Source of the DNA: Areca catechu
Lineage: Eukaryota > Streptophyta > Magnoliopsida > Arecales > Arecaceae
Direction of reading: 5' to 3'
Assembly: GCA_021397845.1 (NCBI GenBank)
Contig: JAHSVC010000031.1
Coordinates: forward strand, 5,287,996-5,351,995
Length of the DNA stretch: 64,000 nt
Part shown: piece by piece, positions 1-11,579 of the stretch
How the letters are laid out: each line of letters opens with the position of its first letter
How positions within the stretch are numbered: the first letter of the stretch is position 1
Made by a program: the position numbers and the translations under genes
The notes under the pieces: generated by a model
The model's database searches: none
What the model was told of the DNA's origin: nothing
What the model saw: only the letters and a program-made list of their open reading frames with translations

Positions 1-1689
1 GGATTTTCATGAACTAATTAGATTGGTTTCATGAGTCAATTCGATGTGTGATTCGAATTGGACAATTAGGTGAGCCAATTTGACCTAATTAGGTCAATCG
101 GGTTTGATCGGATCAAATCAGCTTAAACCTAAACCTACTGCTAGCTAGATATGGAACCCAATGGGTCACACACAATAGAGAGTAGGCCAAGAAAGTTACT
201 CATGGTTTAATTAGGGTCATGGGATCCTAATTGGTTAGCCATATTGCATACTAGCATATATAGGTTAACCCAATTCCTAACCCAATTGGATTGGGTCTGG
301 TTGCTTGCTAATTGGGCTAACCTAATTAAGGAAAATCTAAATTAGGTTGAGTCCTAAGTGGTGATAGCCAAATCAGAGCTTGATCTGATTTTATTTTGGA
401 CTTTTGGATGTTTTATTGAAAAGTCCATTTGAGTTGTAACTCTAGATGCCAAAATGACACCTTGGCATTCAAAAAGGCCTAGAAGAGTCTATAGTCCTCT
501 GATCTGAAATATATTTATATGGATGGAAAGAAGACATAATGCTTTTTTTTTGACACCCATATTGCATATGCTTTGACTAGTCAAAGGTTGCATGGGGTGT
601 AGATAAAGCTGACCACAAAAAGGACTCTTGGCGCCTCTTGGCGCATGCGGGAAATGAAGGTGTGCACAAAAGGACAAAAGTCCTTCTGCAGATGAAACAC
701 TCCAATGTTTCATCAAGGGGCACTTTTCATCTTATTCCCATTCCCTTTGGATTTAAATGACCGGTCAAAGGGAATAAGAGGGCGGCATGAAATGGGAAAA
801 AGAGTAGCGTGCGTAGATGAAGAGTCGCATCTCCTCATCTATACACGGTTCTAAGGCAGAGTCCTTCTGCTCTCAGGACTCTGCTCTTCCCACGGTTTTT
901 AAATTTGAAATGATGCCTCCTTCCATTCTTCTTAACCGGTAAATGCCACATGGCACATGGGATTTAATCTAGAAAGGGAAAGAACACAGATAAGACTATT
1001 CAATACTGAAGAGTCTTATCAGATATGAAATAACATATCTGATAAGAGATGTCGGGATGGTTTTCACGCCCCTTGAAATATTATATTAAGGGGGTATGGT
1101 GAAATGAGAGACAAAGTTTTCGGTCATCAAAAAATAGAAATCCCATTTTCCCGAGAGTTTGTCAGTCTGAGTGTTTTTCTACTCCCTCCTTCTTAATTTA
1201 GGATAAGACTTGTCTTGTTAGGATAAGACTTGTCTTGTTAAGACAAGGTCTTTTTACTAGGACAAGGCTTAATTTTAGGACATAAGCCTAAGGGGTCCTA
1301 GAGGAGGGTTGTTCTAAAACCAAGAGTGGTTTAGGACTGTGTCCAGAAAGCCCTACAGTAGGATAGGGTGTCCTACAGTGGTCAAAGGTCAAAAGGCTAA
1401 CAAAAGTGTTTTGTTGAAGCAAGCAACCCTGGTAGGGATTCTTCCTTAGTACCATTCTCGTGTGGATCATCGTTGGAGGGCTTGCACTTGTGAGCCTCAT
1501 GGAAAAGATTGGATTTCAGCAATCCAGGTATGTATTCTGACTTCATTTATGTTTCGTTGATTGGTATTGCATAAGGGGTTCCTAGGAATTAGGGTTTTCT
1601 AGCCATATTAGGGTTTCATGCTTAGAATTTTGTTTTGAAATTCACTTCTGCATACTGCATGATTCCCGACACCCTGGGAGAATTCCATC
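1..1689. other. Non-coding LTR-like sequence, unassigned
   Basis: I see no credible coding frame here, only short chance ORFs. An AT-rich box near 1077-1090 is followed by a stretch resembling an LTR transcription start and untranslated leader, and a 20-bp tandem duplication lies at 1201-1240. The block ends abruptly at 1689, where the copia A LTR remnant begins. It could be an LTR of an unrecognised element, or part of the LTR of X displaced by copia A. No second copy in the window confirms either reading. Confidence 0.3.
1201..1240. repeat. 20-bp perfect tandem duplication
   Basis: Two identical 20-bp units beginning GGATAAGACTTG sit head to tail. Each contains a short inverted repeat, AAGAC-TT-GTCTT. 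A related GACAAGG motif follows at about 1242 and 1261. No coding role is visible. Confidence 0.8.
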
Positions 1690-2719
1690 ATAACCTTTAC
1701 AACAAATATAAAGTTTGAAGTAAGGCAACAATAAAAGCTTTCTAAATAAAAGCAGATATCTCTTTGAAGCTTTGAGGAATCACTTGTCTTCAACTCAATG
1801 AACCTCAATTAATGCTCAAAAATGTTGAACATGAATACTCTTGAAGGCTTTGAAAGCTTGGTGACTTGTTTTTGCTTGAAGGTAGTTGCTCTCAATGAAT
1901 GAGAGTGAATGCACTTGCTTTTTCTTTTCTATTGTTGATCCTCTTGTGTTTAGATTTGATTTCAATCACTTAAATACCTTTCCAAGGCCTCAAAGTTGGT
2001 TTATTGCCATTAGACATAAAAAACTAACCATTGGGAGCCAAGAGGTTCGATTTTTGTGTTTGAAAAACTAGCCATTATTGTTTCCAGAACTCCAAGTGTT
2101 GACACTTCAAGCTATGCGTCGACACTTAGGGTCGACACTTACATTCCATGAGTCAACACCTAGTTCAAATTTCTTTATTGAAGCTCTCTGGAAATCTCAG
2201 GTGAGTCAACACTTCTTCTGGTGAGTCGATGCTTGACATCCATGAGTTGACACTTCAGGCAAGTCTTTAATTTTAGCAAGTTCTGTATCAAAGTTTTTTC
2301 AGGAGATGAGCCGATCCTTGAGTTGACACCTTGAGTGATACTTGATTGGCATGAGTCGACACTTCAGCCATGCCATATAAAAATTTTTCTACGTGCCAAC
2401 TTGAGTCGACACTTCCACTATCATGAGTCAACACTTGAGTTGTGAGTCGACACTTGTGAGATTTCTTTAAAAATCACTGAACCTTTGCTAAAACTAATTT
2501 GTGATGAACTCTGTGTTATTTCAATCAATCTTCAAGTGCTTAAGTTCATTTAAAACTAATCTTTCATTCATGAAGGGGACTTCTTCATTTCTTTGACAAG
2601 CAATCAAAATTATTGGATTGATAAGTATATTTTTCTATAAAAATACACTTTAAAGAAATATTTAGTACTCAACTTATACTTAAGTATTTTGTTTATCATC
2701 AAAATCAATAACGGAGTCA
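1690..2719 (-). repeat. Copia A 3' LTR, outer part missing
   Basis: This block matches 15252-16298 almost throughout, from ATAACC to the terminal ...GAGTCA. The first roughly 500 bp of the LTR (present at 13166-13661 in the other copy) is absent. It carries about a dozen copies of a GAGTCGACACTT-like motif between 2094 and 2455. It ends in CA at 2719, directly beside a polypurine tract, which sets the inner border. Confidence 0.8.
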
Positions 2720-2741
2720 ATATTCTTTCCCTTTTTGATGA
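2720..2741 (-). promoter_or_regulatory. Copia A polypurine tract
   Basis: The minus strand reads AAAAAGGGAAAGAATA immediately before the 3' LTR. This is the expected site for plus-strand priming of reverse transcription. Position and purine content agree with the LTR border. Confidence 0.7.
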
Positions 2742-3663
2742 TGACAAAACCTTTAAGTATAAAATACATAATAAGCTCTTTAAAAGAAGTTTTCAATTAT
2801 GCATAAGGCTTATTGCAGTATGTATTCAAACAGAGAAAGAAAGTTTGAAGTCTCATTTGAATCAAGTTTGGAATAAGAGTATCAGAGCTAAAAAAAAGTT
2901 TATGTATCATGATACTCTAAAGAAAAAATGCTCAAGAATAATAAATTCAGTAATGAAACAAGGTGAAAGTAGTCTCAAAGAGTTTTGAATAATAGATTGA
3001 AGAGTATAAATACTCTCCCTCATGAGGTGATTTGAAAATTTTATTTTTTAAAGATCTTTCAATGACGTAAAGCTGAAATTAAACATCTAAAATTAAGAAT
3101 TGGACATGAAATTTTAGCAAAATAGGTTTTGCAATTCAAAGGAGAAATTACTCTCCTCACTCAATGCTCAAAACATTTTTCTTGAACAAAATAGAGTTTT
3201 CATTTCATCTCCATTTCAAAACTTATCTTCATTGCACAAGAAATATATATCTTTTATACTTACCTCTCCCCCTTTTTGTCAACATTAAAAAGGAATAGAG
3301 AGAAGTCAAACACTAAAAATCAAAAACTGACATTTATTCATTCATTCAGAAGTGACAACATCCAAAGTCATAACATGAAGAGAACATTCCAATCATTCAT
3401 GATATTGCATTCATTGATACATGTTTGATACAAAAGAGTAAGTAAACATAAAAACTATCTAAATAGCATACAAGGAGTACATAAATATAAACTATCTAAA
3501 CATAAAGAGTATCCTAAGCACTATTCTTATCATCCGAGGATCCAATCTCCTCTTGTATCAGTAGAAGCATGAGATCGAGGCCACTTAGATCGAAGATCAC
3601 GAAGACGGGTCTTGGTCAGTCTCGATGGAACATGACGGCCTCGTCCTCTACATCTAACATAAG
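2742..3663 (-). other. Copia A 3' non-coding region with second purine tract
   Basis: This AT-rich stretch lies between the env-like region and the 3' LTR and has no credible ORF on the minus strand. A second purine-rich run lies at 3262-3283 (minus strand GACAAAAAGGGGGAGAGG). SIRE-type elements are known for long 3' non-coding regions. The 5 bases TCCTA at 3664-3668 are the duplicated target of element T. Confidence 0.55.
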
Positions 3664-3668
3664 TCCTA

Positions 3669-4291
3669 TGATGGGGACCTCACCAGCATGGATCTCGGAG
3701 CAAGCACGAATCTTGGAGCCGTGCGAATCTCAGAGCATATCCAAAATAAATTTAGGATTTATCTTTTATTTGAAATTTGAATTAGGATTTGGTTGGTTAG
3801 GATTTAGATATGGATAGGCTTATCTTATCCTATCTTGTATTTGAATTTGAGTCATCCCTATCTTTTTATCCTGTATTCAAATTCAAACGAGGGTTGGACA
3901 GGCCTATAAATACCACCCTCAGTCCTTTGTAAAAAAAAGTTTTTGGAGAAAAGAATTTGAGTTTTTTAGAAGAGTGATTCTTCTTACCTTCGCCTTCGGG
4001 CATGGGCGTGATGCCCTAGTTATCCCCCTTCCCACTCCATCTTCTCTATTCCCTCGTAGCCTTTGAGATCCATCCTAGCACCTCCAAGTATTGAGGAGGG
4101 TGTAATGCCCTAGAGGTGAGAGGTCTCTTCGTTAGGATGAGTCCCAAAGTACATGAGATTCAGATCCCTGTCTTCCAGCCCCACTATTCCTTCGCCACCC
4201 TAGAGAAAAAAAAATACCAAAAAAAAAATAGTATCCTAATTTAGGTGACTTCTAGGCTCACCAATGGTCCTACCCATCTTATCCCTCATCA
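3669..4291 (+). repeat. Element T 5' LTR
   Basis: It runs from TGATGGGG to CTCATCA with TATAAATA at 3905-3912 as the likely promoter. Its partner at 5519-6139 is easily aligned across its whole length. Confidence 0.9.
3905..3912 (+). promoter_or_regulatory. TATA box in T 5' LTR
   Basis: TATAAATA lies about 240 bp into the LTR, followed by CCACCCTCAGTCC. The same box is kept at 5755-5762 in the 3' LTR. It is the most likely start of the T transcript. Confidence 0.6.
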
Positions 4292-4295
4292 ATTT

Positions 4296-4307
4296 TGGTA
4301 TCAGAGA
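4296..4307 (+). promoter_or_regulatory. Element T primer-binding site
   Basis: TGGTATCAGAGA begins four bases after the 5' LTR. It matches the 3' end of initiator tRNA-Met at 11 of 12 positions (usual site TGGTATCAGAGC). Confidence 0.8.
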
Positions 4308-4437
4308 TAGAAAAATTAGGGTACCTTTGCATCGTTCCAAATTTCCTCTTCCCAGCCATTCCTCACTTCCCAGATTCAACCCAAAAAAAAAAAAAAAAAA
4401 TCAGATCTCCCAGTTTATCAAGTCACCATAAATTTTT

Positions 4438-5310
4438 TTTCTTCCCTCTTCGATCCCGTCATTGAGCATCTACCAGCGCCCCGCCTTCCCTGCCATGATT
4501 CCTCCCAAACTCCACCGACACCCAACCAGTGCCTTCCCCCTGTGACTCCTCCCACACCCCACCAACACCCTGCTGCCACTGACAAACCCCTCCTCCCCAC
4601 AGACGAGGACCTTGTCCCCATCCCACCCACGCCTCCCTCCTCTAGATCCGATCATCCGTGAACCCTCCCCGGTTCTCCCACACCTGAATGCCCTCCTCCG
4701 GTCCGTCCATCACCGGACATCCCCCATCGGTCCACCCATAGCCAGACCCTCCCTCCTTCCGCTCCTTCGCCCAAACCTCCTGGCCCCAGTCACCTGCCGT
4801 CCGTAAGCATCCTGCGATTCCCATCGCTGGCCTACTCCTTCCTCCCACCATCCCAACTCTAGGCCTGCCCTCCTGCGGTCCTCCCGTCACCGGCCTGCCC
4901 TCCTCCGGCCTCCCGTCGCCAAGCTTCGCTCCTACCATCCTCCCGTCGCCCGATCTCCAGCCTCCGGCCTGCCGCGACGCCAGAACACTGCTCCCCGGAG
5001 ATCGTCGTCTTCTTCCTTGGAGATCCGCCACGACGCCATCTTCTTCTCCGCTGCTCCACGAAGCCTCCGCCCGTTCCAAGCCTCTGCCCTGTTCCACGAA
5101 GCCACTGTTTTGCCATCAACAAAGACAGCCCCAGGCTCGCCTACCTCCCGGTCCATCATCACCCGACCACCCTCATCCGGTCATCCCCGAGCCCGGTTCA
5201 CCTCCCTGCTCCTCAGGCTCACCGCAGCAGATCCGGGCATCCCCAACACTGGCCTCTTCTCTGGACCACCTCTCCTCGGAGATCTCGCCCGAACACCTCC
5301 TTCCGTCTAG
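4438..5310 (+). pseudogene. GC-rich, Pro/Ser/Arg-rich insert in T, possible captured host sequence
   Basis: This stretch is clearly richer in G and C than the AT-rich DNA around it. Open frames run on the plus strand at 4612-4806 and 5017-5310, and long frames also exist on the minus strand, as expected from low stop-codon frequency in GC-rich DNA. The plus-strand peptides are rich in Pro, Ser, Arg, Leu and His, and show no gag, protease, RT or integrase motif. I do not recognise a family. Similar cores are known where LTR elements have picked up host exon sequence, and that is the inference here; a low-complexity GC-rich filler is the alternative. A frameshift or intron between the two plus frames cannot be judged. 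Confidence 0.4.
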
Positions 5311-5518
5311 TGCAAAGCTCATGTTCCAAGAAGCGTGCAAGAAGAAAATTCGACGATCTGCTATTGAAAGAAGATGGGAATAGCTATTCCTGCTATTCCA
5401 CACTTATCCCAGCCTTAATCTTGATTGGAATAAGCCGGTTTATTTTAATTTAGGTTTTCATGTGCATCCTAGAGCCAGCCTAACTCGATGGAGTCGAGTT
5501 TTTCCCACCTCAAGGGAA

Positions 5519-6139
5519 TGATGGGGACCTCACCAGCATGGATCTCGGAGCAAGCACAAATCTTAAAGCCATGCAAATCTCGGAGCATATCCAGAATAAA
5601 TTTAGGATTTATCTTTTATTTGAAATTTGAATTAGGATTTGGTTGGTTAGGATTTTGATATGGATAGGCTTATCTTATCCTATCTTGTATTTGAATTTTA
5701 GTCATCCATATCTTTTTATCCTATATTCAAATTCAAATGAGGGTTGGACAGGTCTATAAATACCACCCTCAGTCCTTTGTAAAAAAAAAGTTTTTGGAGA
5801 AAAGAATTTGAGTTTTTTAGAAGAGTGATTTTTCTTGCCTTCGCCTTCGGGATGGGCGTGATGCCCTAGTTATCCCCTTCCCATTCCATCTTCTCTATCC
5901 CCTCGTGGCCTTTGAGATCCATCCTAGCGCCTCCAAGTATCGAGGAGGGTGTAATGCCCTAGAGGTGAGAGGTCTCTTCGTTAGGATGAGTCCCAAAGTC
6001 CATGAGATTCAGATCCCTGTCTTCCAGCCCCACATTCTTTCACCACCCTAGAGAAAAAAAATATCAAAAAAAAAAATAGTACCCTAATTTATGTGACTTC
6101 TAGGCTCACCAACGGTCCTACCCATCTTATCCCTCATCA
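5519..6139 (+). repeat. Element T 3' LTR
   Basis: It pairs with 3669-4291. In the first 120 bp I count about seven differences, several of them CG in one copy and CA in the other. TATAAATA is at 5755-5762. The duplicated target TCCTA follows at 6140-6144. Confidence 0.9.
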
Positions 6140-6144
6140 TCCTA

Positions 6145-7820
6145 CCTCTAGATGGTGCAGATGAGATAGAAGCTATGTCAATAGTAGGAGAAGAATGGAT
6201 CAGAGTGGTAGTGTCAACAACTATATGGAAAGGTGTATGATCGAATATAGGACTTGAATCAAGACAATAGAAACCAGGGGTATAAAATCCTAGTTCTATG
6301 ATAAGAGAAGATGTATGCAATGTGGGAGAATCAATGATAAGTGTATCAGTAGCTGAAGGTATGACAGGTGTAGGTGCAGGAATGGAAGTGTGATCAGCTG
6401 GTCTGGAAAGTGGAGTGGGTAGAATAGGAGTCTAGAAAGATGAACTAGATGGATTATTAATGGAACTCTTAGAAGGGTCGGCTGCTATCTCCGGCACTGG
6501 CTCTATCATCAAATCTACCATGTCAAACTCATCAGAGTCAGTCTCATCCAAATTTGGTCCCAGAGCAGGTGGTGCTAGAACTGAATCAGCTAGAGCAAAA
6601 GTATCAAGAGCACTCCTAGAAGAAGGTCTACTCAAAGCGGATAGAATGGCAGAGATCCCATCTCTCAGTCCTTGATGGCTCTCTCTCATCTCCATATGAT
6701 ATGTGTCGACTCGCCGATGGATGATCATTAACTCAGTCTCAATGCGAGTGACCCAGTCCTCTAAACTCTCAGAAACTCCAGGGATATCAGACTGTGCTGG
6801 CTTGGCTAAGGAGCTGGCTCTGACTGTGCTGAAGACTCGGGTTGTACCTCAGGTATATCAGTAGGTGGCTCTAAGAGCCTTGCCTCATCCGAAAAGATGT
6901 GCTCCTCCTCTACTATATCCTCATCTCTGTCAGTGGCTGACTAGATACTCATCATCTCCACTAGCCTCTGATAAGCTGGTATCCCATCGGTGAACAAAAC
7001 TAATATCAAAATATCAGTGTGCAGTAACTGCCAGTAGGCTCATCATCCATCACTACACCATAAGCTCTAAAAAGTAAAGTCAAGCCCATCTCGTAGGGCA
7101 AACACAATCTCTGCCTGATGGATGCCTTCATCAACTGATGTACCATAAGTACCGGTAGGCATACATGAGTGTGCTGTACCAAAGAAACCATCACCAATAG
7201 CTCTCGCTCTATGATGATGTCAAAATGGTAGGTCTTCGGTAGAAGAATCTGGGCTACTATATGATGCAGCAACCTCATCTCAGCTAATAGTCTCGAAGCA
7301 ATCACAGTGGCTCCCTCAGGTAAGTCATCTATCTCGAAAATACAATGAAGACCATTGAATCTGACTATCCGCTAGAATCTATCCTATCCATGATAGATCC
7401 TTTCATGGGTATGTCCCATACTTGCTCAGAATCTCTACTATCATTGTAACATCTCTGCCTCACACCTGAGCAACCCATCCATCACTACCTCGGGCTAGTG
7501 AACCATAGAACTCACGAATCAAACCCGAGTCTAACATCTCAGTCAAAGAACAAAATAGCACCAAGCCTACATCCCTAAGCTACTGACCTATCCTAAACTA
7601 CTGCTGATCAATGAACTCAAAGTCCACATGACATCCTCCAATGATGGTCTTCGATCCCATCCGACTAGCCGGAGGAAAGAGAGGTCTAGTGGGAACATCG
7701 GATGCATCTGCTGCTCTGGCTTCATGCCTAACCTTGGTTCTTCTTTCTTCTTCTTGATTGGATGGTCTTAGACATCGAATAACTTGCTTCCTAGGCCCCG
7801 TTCCAAAGATACAAGATTGA
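6145..7820 (-). pseudogene. Env-like protein remnant of copia A (putative plant transposon protein domain)
   Basis: Downstream of RNase H the minus strand carries a broken frame. Joining frames by eye, a basic N-terminus (near 7730-7800) leads to a segment with IREFYGSLARG and GWVAQVRGRDVT, then at 7305-7006 a stretch with RLLHHIVAQILLPKTYHFD and LPYEMGLTLLFRAYGV. That order matches the domain found in env-like proteins of SIRE/Maximus elements and annotated as putative plant transposon protein. The C-terminal part (6728-6432) is acidic and Ser/Pro-rich. Several stops interrupt it, so it is not functional. No signal peptide or clear membrane helix is visible, so env is a positional label here, not a demonstrated role. 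Confidence 0.6.
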
Positions 7821-8037
7821 ATTGCAAGAGGGAAAGAAACCTAGGGTTTCTATGGTTCAAAATCAAAAGGAAGGGAGAAAATGATAGAAATCGAAGCTAA
7901 AACCATCTCAAAGGAAAATTTGAGAAGGTTGGAGGAGCGATTTGGAGGGAAAAAGTGGGTTGAACGGTGTTAGTGATGAGTCAACTCGATTTGGAAGGAA
8001 AAAGATGAAGGAAACATTTTATTTTCCTATTTTTATT

Positions 8038-8132
8038 TTGGTCTGTCGCCGTTCAAGTGTCGACTCATGACACTGAGTCAAGTGTCGACACTTTCAGGTG
8101 TCGACACTTCCAAGTGTCAACACTTCGACTTA
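8038..8132. repeat. Cluster of GTCGAC palindromes
   Basis: Several copies of AGTGTCGACACTT occur within about 90 bp, including a perfect 14-bp palindrome at 8080-8093. The same motif forms the array in both copia A LTRs (2094-2455 and 15656-16030). Confidence 0.7.
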
Positions 8133-8266
8133 AAAATCAAAGAAAAAGTAGGAAATGAAGCATTGATCAAAATGAATAGAATTTCAATAGAATTCAAGGA
8201 AATTAAACATAGTTGATAGCAAAATTGATCATTCAAGAGTCAATGAATATGAAGTGATAGAAATTT

Positions 8267-9960
8267 TCAATCAAAAGGGTTGATGACCCTAAGTTCTCTT
8301 CTAATCATACTGAATAGATCTTCTTGGATAGGTTTAGTCAAAATATCAGCTAATTGCATTTCAGTACAAACAAATTCAAGCACAACATCATTATTTTCAA
8401 TATGATTTCTAATGAAATGATGCCTAATTTCAATATGTTTACTTCTAGAGTGCTGAACAAGATTTTTAGTTAAGTATATTGCACTAGTATTATCACATTT
8501 TATGGATGTCTTAGTTAGTCTGATTCCAAAATCTTCAAGTTGTTGCTTAATCCACATGATTTGAGCACAATAACTTCCTGCTACAATATACTCAGCCTCA
8601 GCTATGGATAGTGCAACCAAAGTTTGTTTCTTGCAAAACCAAGAGATTAAGTTAACTCCAAGAAATTGGCAAATTTCACTAGTAATTTTTATATCAAGCT
8701 TATACCCAGCAAAATCAGCATCAGAAAAATCAATTAAGTAAATAGATGAATCTCTAGAATACCACAAACCAATATCAATTGTACTAGATAAGTATCTAAA
8801 TATGCATTTAACAGCCAACAAATGAGACTCTTTAGGATCAGATTGATATCTAGCATATATACATATACTAAACATTATATTGGTCTACTAGCTGTCAAAT
8901 ATAATAAAGAGCCAACATACCTTTATATAATTTTTGATCAATAGATTTTCTATGTTTATCTTTATCAAGTTTACAATAGGGGCTCATAGGTGTACCTATT
9001 GACTTAGTAGTCTCCATCCAAAACTTCTTTAAGATTTCTCTTGTATACTTAGCTTAGTTGATGAAGATTCATCCTTAGTTTGCTTGATTTGGAGTCCGAG
9101 AAAAAAATTTAGTTCTCCCATCATGCTCATTCGAACTCTCCCTACATAAGCTTGGCAAACTCTTGACAAAGAATCTCATTAGCAGCACCGAATATAATAT
9201 CATCAACATAAATTTGTACTATTAATAAATCATCATTTTTCTTCTTTAGAAATAATGTCGTGTCAACATGGCCTCTAGAAAAATTATTTTCAATCAAAAA
9301 CTTGCTAAGTCTTTTATACTATGCTCGGGGTGCTTGCTTTAAACCATAAAGTGCTTTATGCAATTTAAAAACATGATCAGGATGTGCATGATTTTCGAAA
9401 CTAGGTGGTTGTTCAACAAAAACTTCTACTATAAACCATTTAGAAAAGTACTTTTAACATCCAGTTAAAAAAGTTTGAAGTTCATAAAACAAGCAAATAC
9501 TAATAGTAGTCTAATTGCCTCAAGTCTGGCAACAGGAGCAAAGGTTTCATCAAAATCAATTCCTTCCTCCTGATTGTAATCTTTGGTAGCTAGCCTAGCT
9601 ATATTTCTTGTTACAATTCCATTTTCATCCAATTTATTCTTAAATACCCATTTTGTGCAAATAATAGAAATGTTAGTTAGTATTTCTATTAATATCCAAA
9701 CATTATTTTTTCAAACTGAATTAGTTAATCTTGCATAGCCTTTATCCAGTTAGGGTCTTTTTCAGCATCTTCAAAATAGTTTGGCTCTATTTGATAAACA
9801 AAAACAATATAATCATATTCATTTCTAATTGAAGATCGAGTTCTTATCCTTTTTGATGGATCACATAGGATTAACTTTTTAGGATATCCATGAGCATACG
9901 TCCACTCCTTGGGTAGATCTTGATGCTTTGGTATGGATTAAATGGCTTCTTCTCTTTCAT
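8267..9960 (-). pseudogene. Copia A reverse transcriptase and RNase H
   Basis: The clearest part is a 202-residue open frame (8875-8267) holding the copia RNase H: YQSDPKESHLLAVK, IAEAEY, ADILTKP. Upstream, in broken frames, come the RT fingers (DETFAPVARLEAIRLLL), LDVKSTFLNG, and the catalytic IYVDDIIFG with YVDD encoded at 9199-9210. RT would copy the element RNA and RNase H would remove it, inside the virus-like particle. At least ten in-frame stops or shifts lie between 8880 and 9950. The region is continuous with integrase upstream as one gag-pol frame in the ancestor. Motif content is sure; exact ends are not. Confidence 0.85.
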
Positions 9961-11300
9961 TTTTGTTATGATCTTTCTCACCTTGTTGAGAAGGTTGATC
10001 TTCCAATGTAAGCTTCTCTAACTTGTCAGCACCTGCACATGCATCAGAAGTATCCTCTTTTCTAGAGAATTTGTTAGCAGACTCTTCAAAAACTATATGT
10101 ACAAAGTCCTCTACAACTAGATTTTTTTGTTAAAAATTCTATATGCCTTGCTTGATATGGAATATCCTAGAAAGATACCTTCATCTGACTTGGTATCAAA
10201 TTTTCCAAGATTGTCTTTACCATTATTCAAAATGAAACACTAACAATCAAAAACTCGAAATTATTTTAAAGTTGGTTTCCTTTGATTCCAAGGTTTATAA
10301 AGATTTTTCTTTAAAATATGATGAATTAAAATGCAATTCAAAATATAACAAGCAGTATTAATTGCTTCAGCCCAAAAATATCTTGGCAAATTATTTTCAC
10401 AAAGCATAGTGCATGCCATTTCTTTTAGGGTATGATTTTTATTTTCTACAACCCCATTCTATTGGGGTGTCCTAGGTGCAAGAAAATTGTGTTCAATCCC
10501 TTTTTCATTACAAAATTTTTTGAAATTTTGATTTTTAAATTTAGACATGATCACTATGTATGCAAATAACTGAAGTACCCTTTTCATTAGATACCTTTTG
10601 GTAAAACTTTGTGAATACAAGAAATGATTCATCTTTATGAGCAAGAAAGAAAACCCAAGTAAACCTTAAAAAGTCATCCACTATAACTAATCTATATCTC
10701 TTACCTCCTAAACTAGATGTTCTATTTGGTCTGAAGAGATCCATATGGAGTAGTTATAATGGCCTACTAGTAGTAACAAAGCCTTTAGGTTTGAAAGATA
10801 TTTTTACTTGTTTTCTAAGTTGGCAAACTTCACAAACTCTATCTTTTTCAAAACTAAGTTTTGGCAAATCTCTTACTAAATCTTTTTTACAAAGTTTTGA
10901 GAGCAAATACATGCTAGCATGTCCTAGTCTATGATGCCACAGCCAACTAGTCTCATTTATAGTAAAATTCATTGCAACTAGGCATTCTCCATTAGGCAAA
11001 GATAGATTATCCAAATCTACTAGATAAATATTACCATGCCTTTTTTCAAAGAATTTTACTCCATTTTTATCAAGACTAGTAATCATGCAATAGGATGATT
11101 TGAAAATAACTTGAAAATCTTTATCAAAAAATTGGCTAATACTTAAAAGATTATGCTTTAAACCTTCAACTAAAAGTACATTATTAATGCAAGTAGAAGG
11201 GAAGATGTGAACCTTACCAATACCAATAGTTTTTTCTTTACAATTATCACCGAAGGTCACACTCCCATCTTTATTGCCTTAAGAGAAGTTAATTGCTTCA
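9961..11300 (-). pseudogene. Copia A protease remnant and integrase
   Basis: The 168-residue frame at 11260-10754 begins at the protease border (GDNCKEKTIGIGKV), then carries the GAG-pre-integrase HHCC part (LWHHRLGHAS, then CEVC). Frames at 10744-10541 and 10644-10459 hold the integrase core (RLVIVDDFLRFTWVFFL, IHSDH, then NFLAPRTPQ). A decayed C-terminal part continues to about 9960. The usual LDSG protease motif is destroyed near 11280-11330. The integrase would insert cDNA into the host chromosome. Stops after RTPQ and elsewhere break it. Confidence 0.8.
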
Positions 11301-11579
11301 CATCTCCTATCATGTGTCTTGAACAACCACTATCAAGATACCATAATCTTTTATTTTTCTTAGTTGCAAGACACACCTATAAAATAAATCAAGTTTTGTT
11401 TTTAGGTACCCAAGCCAAATTGGGTCCTTTAGGATTAGTACTTAAATTGGTTCCTTTTGGAACCAAACCTTTCCAAAATTATTGATTTTTCTCAAATTGC
11501 ATTAAAAAGCTTTATGACTAGGTTTTTTGCATGAAAATTATGTAATGCTTGATGATGCAGGTACAAATAAATTTTTAAA

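Larger units (their letters stand above)
3669..6139 (+). mobile_element. Small non-autonomous LTR element T
   Basis: Two LTRs of 623 and 621 bp flank a 1,227-bp interior. Both begin TGATGGGGACC and end CCCTCATCA. The element is bounded by a perfect 5-bp target duplication, TCCTA, at 3664-3668 and 6140-6144. A tRNA-Met primer site follows the left LTR, which sets the strand. A pyrimidine/purine run resembling the gypsy 3' ends of this window precedes the right LTR. No gag or pol motif is present, so its proteins must come from another element. The interior is unusually GC-rich (see 4438-5310). Size and content fit a short LARD or a gene-fragment-carrying element. Confidence 0.9.

Noticed and set aside
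2689..2988. 99-residue plus-strand ORF
   Set aside because: It begins inside the copia A LTR and crosses the purine tract antisense to the element. No motif.
4642..5122. Long minus-strand ORFs over the T core
   Set aside because: They are antisense frames in GC-rich DNA with few stops, and oppose the element strand.
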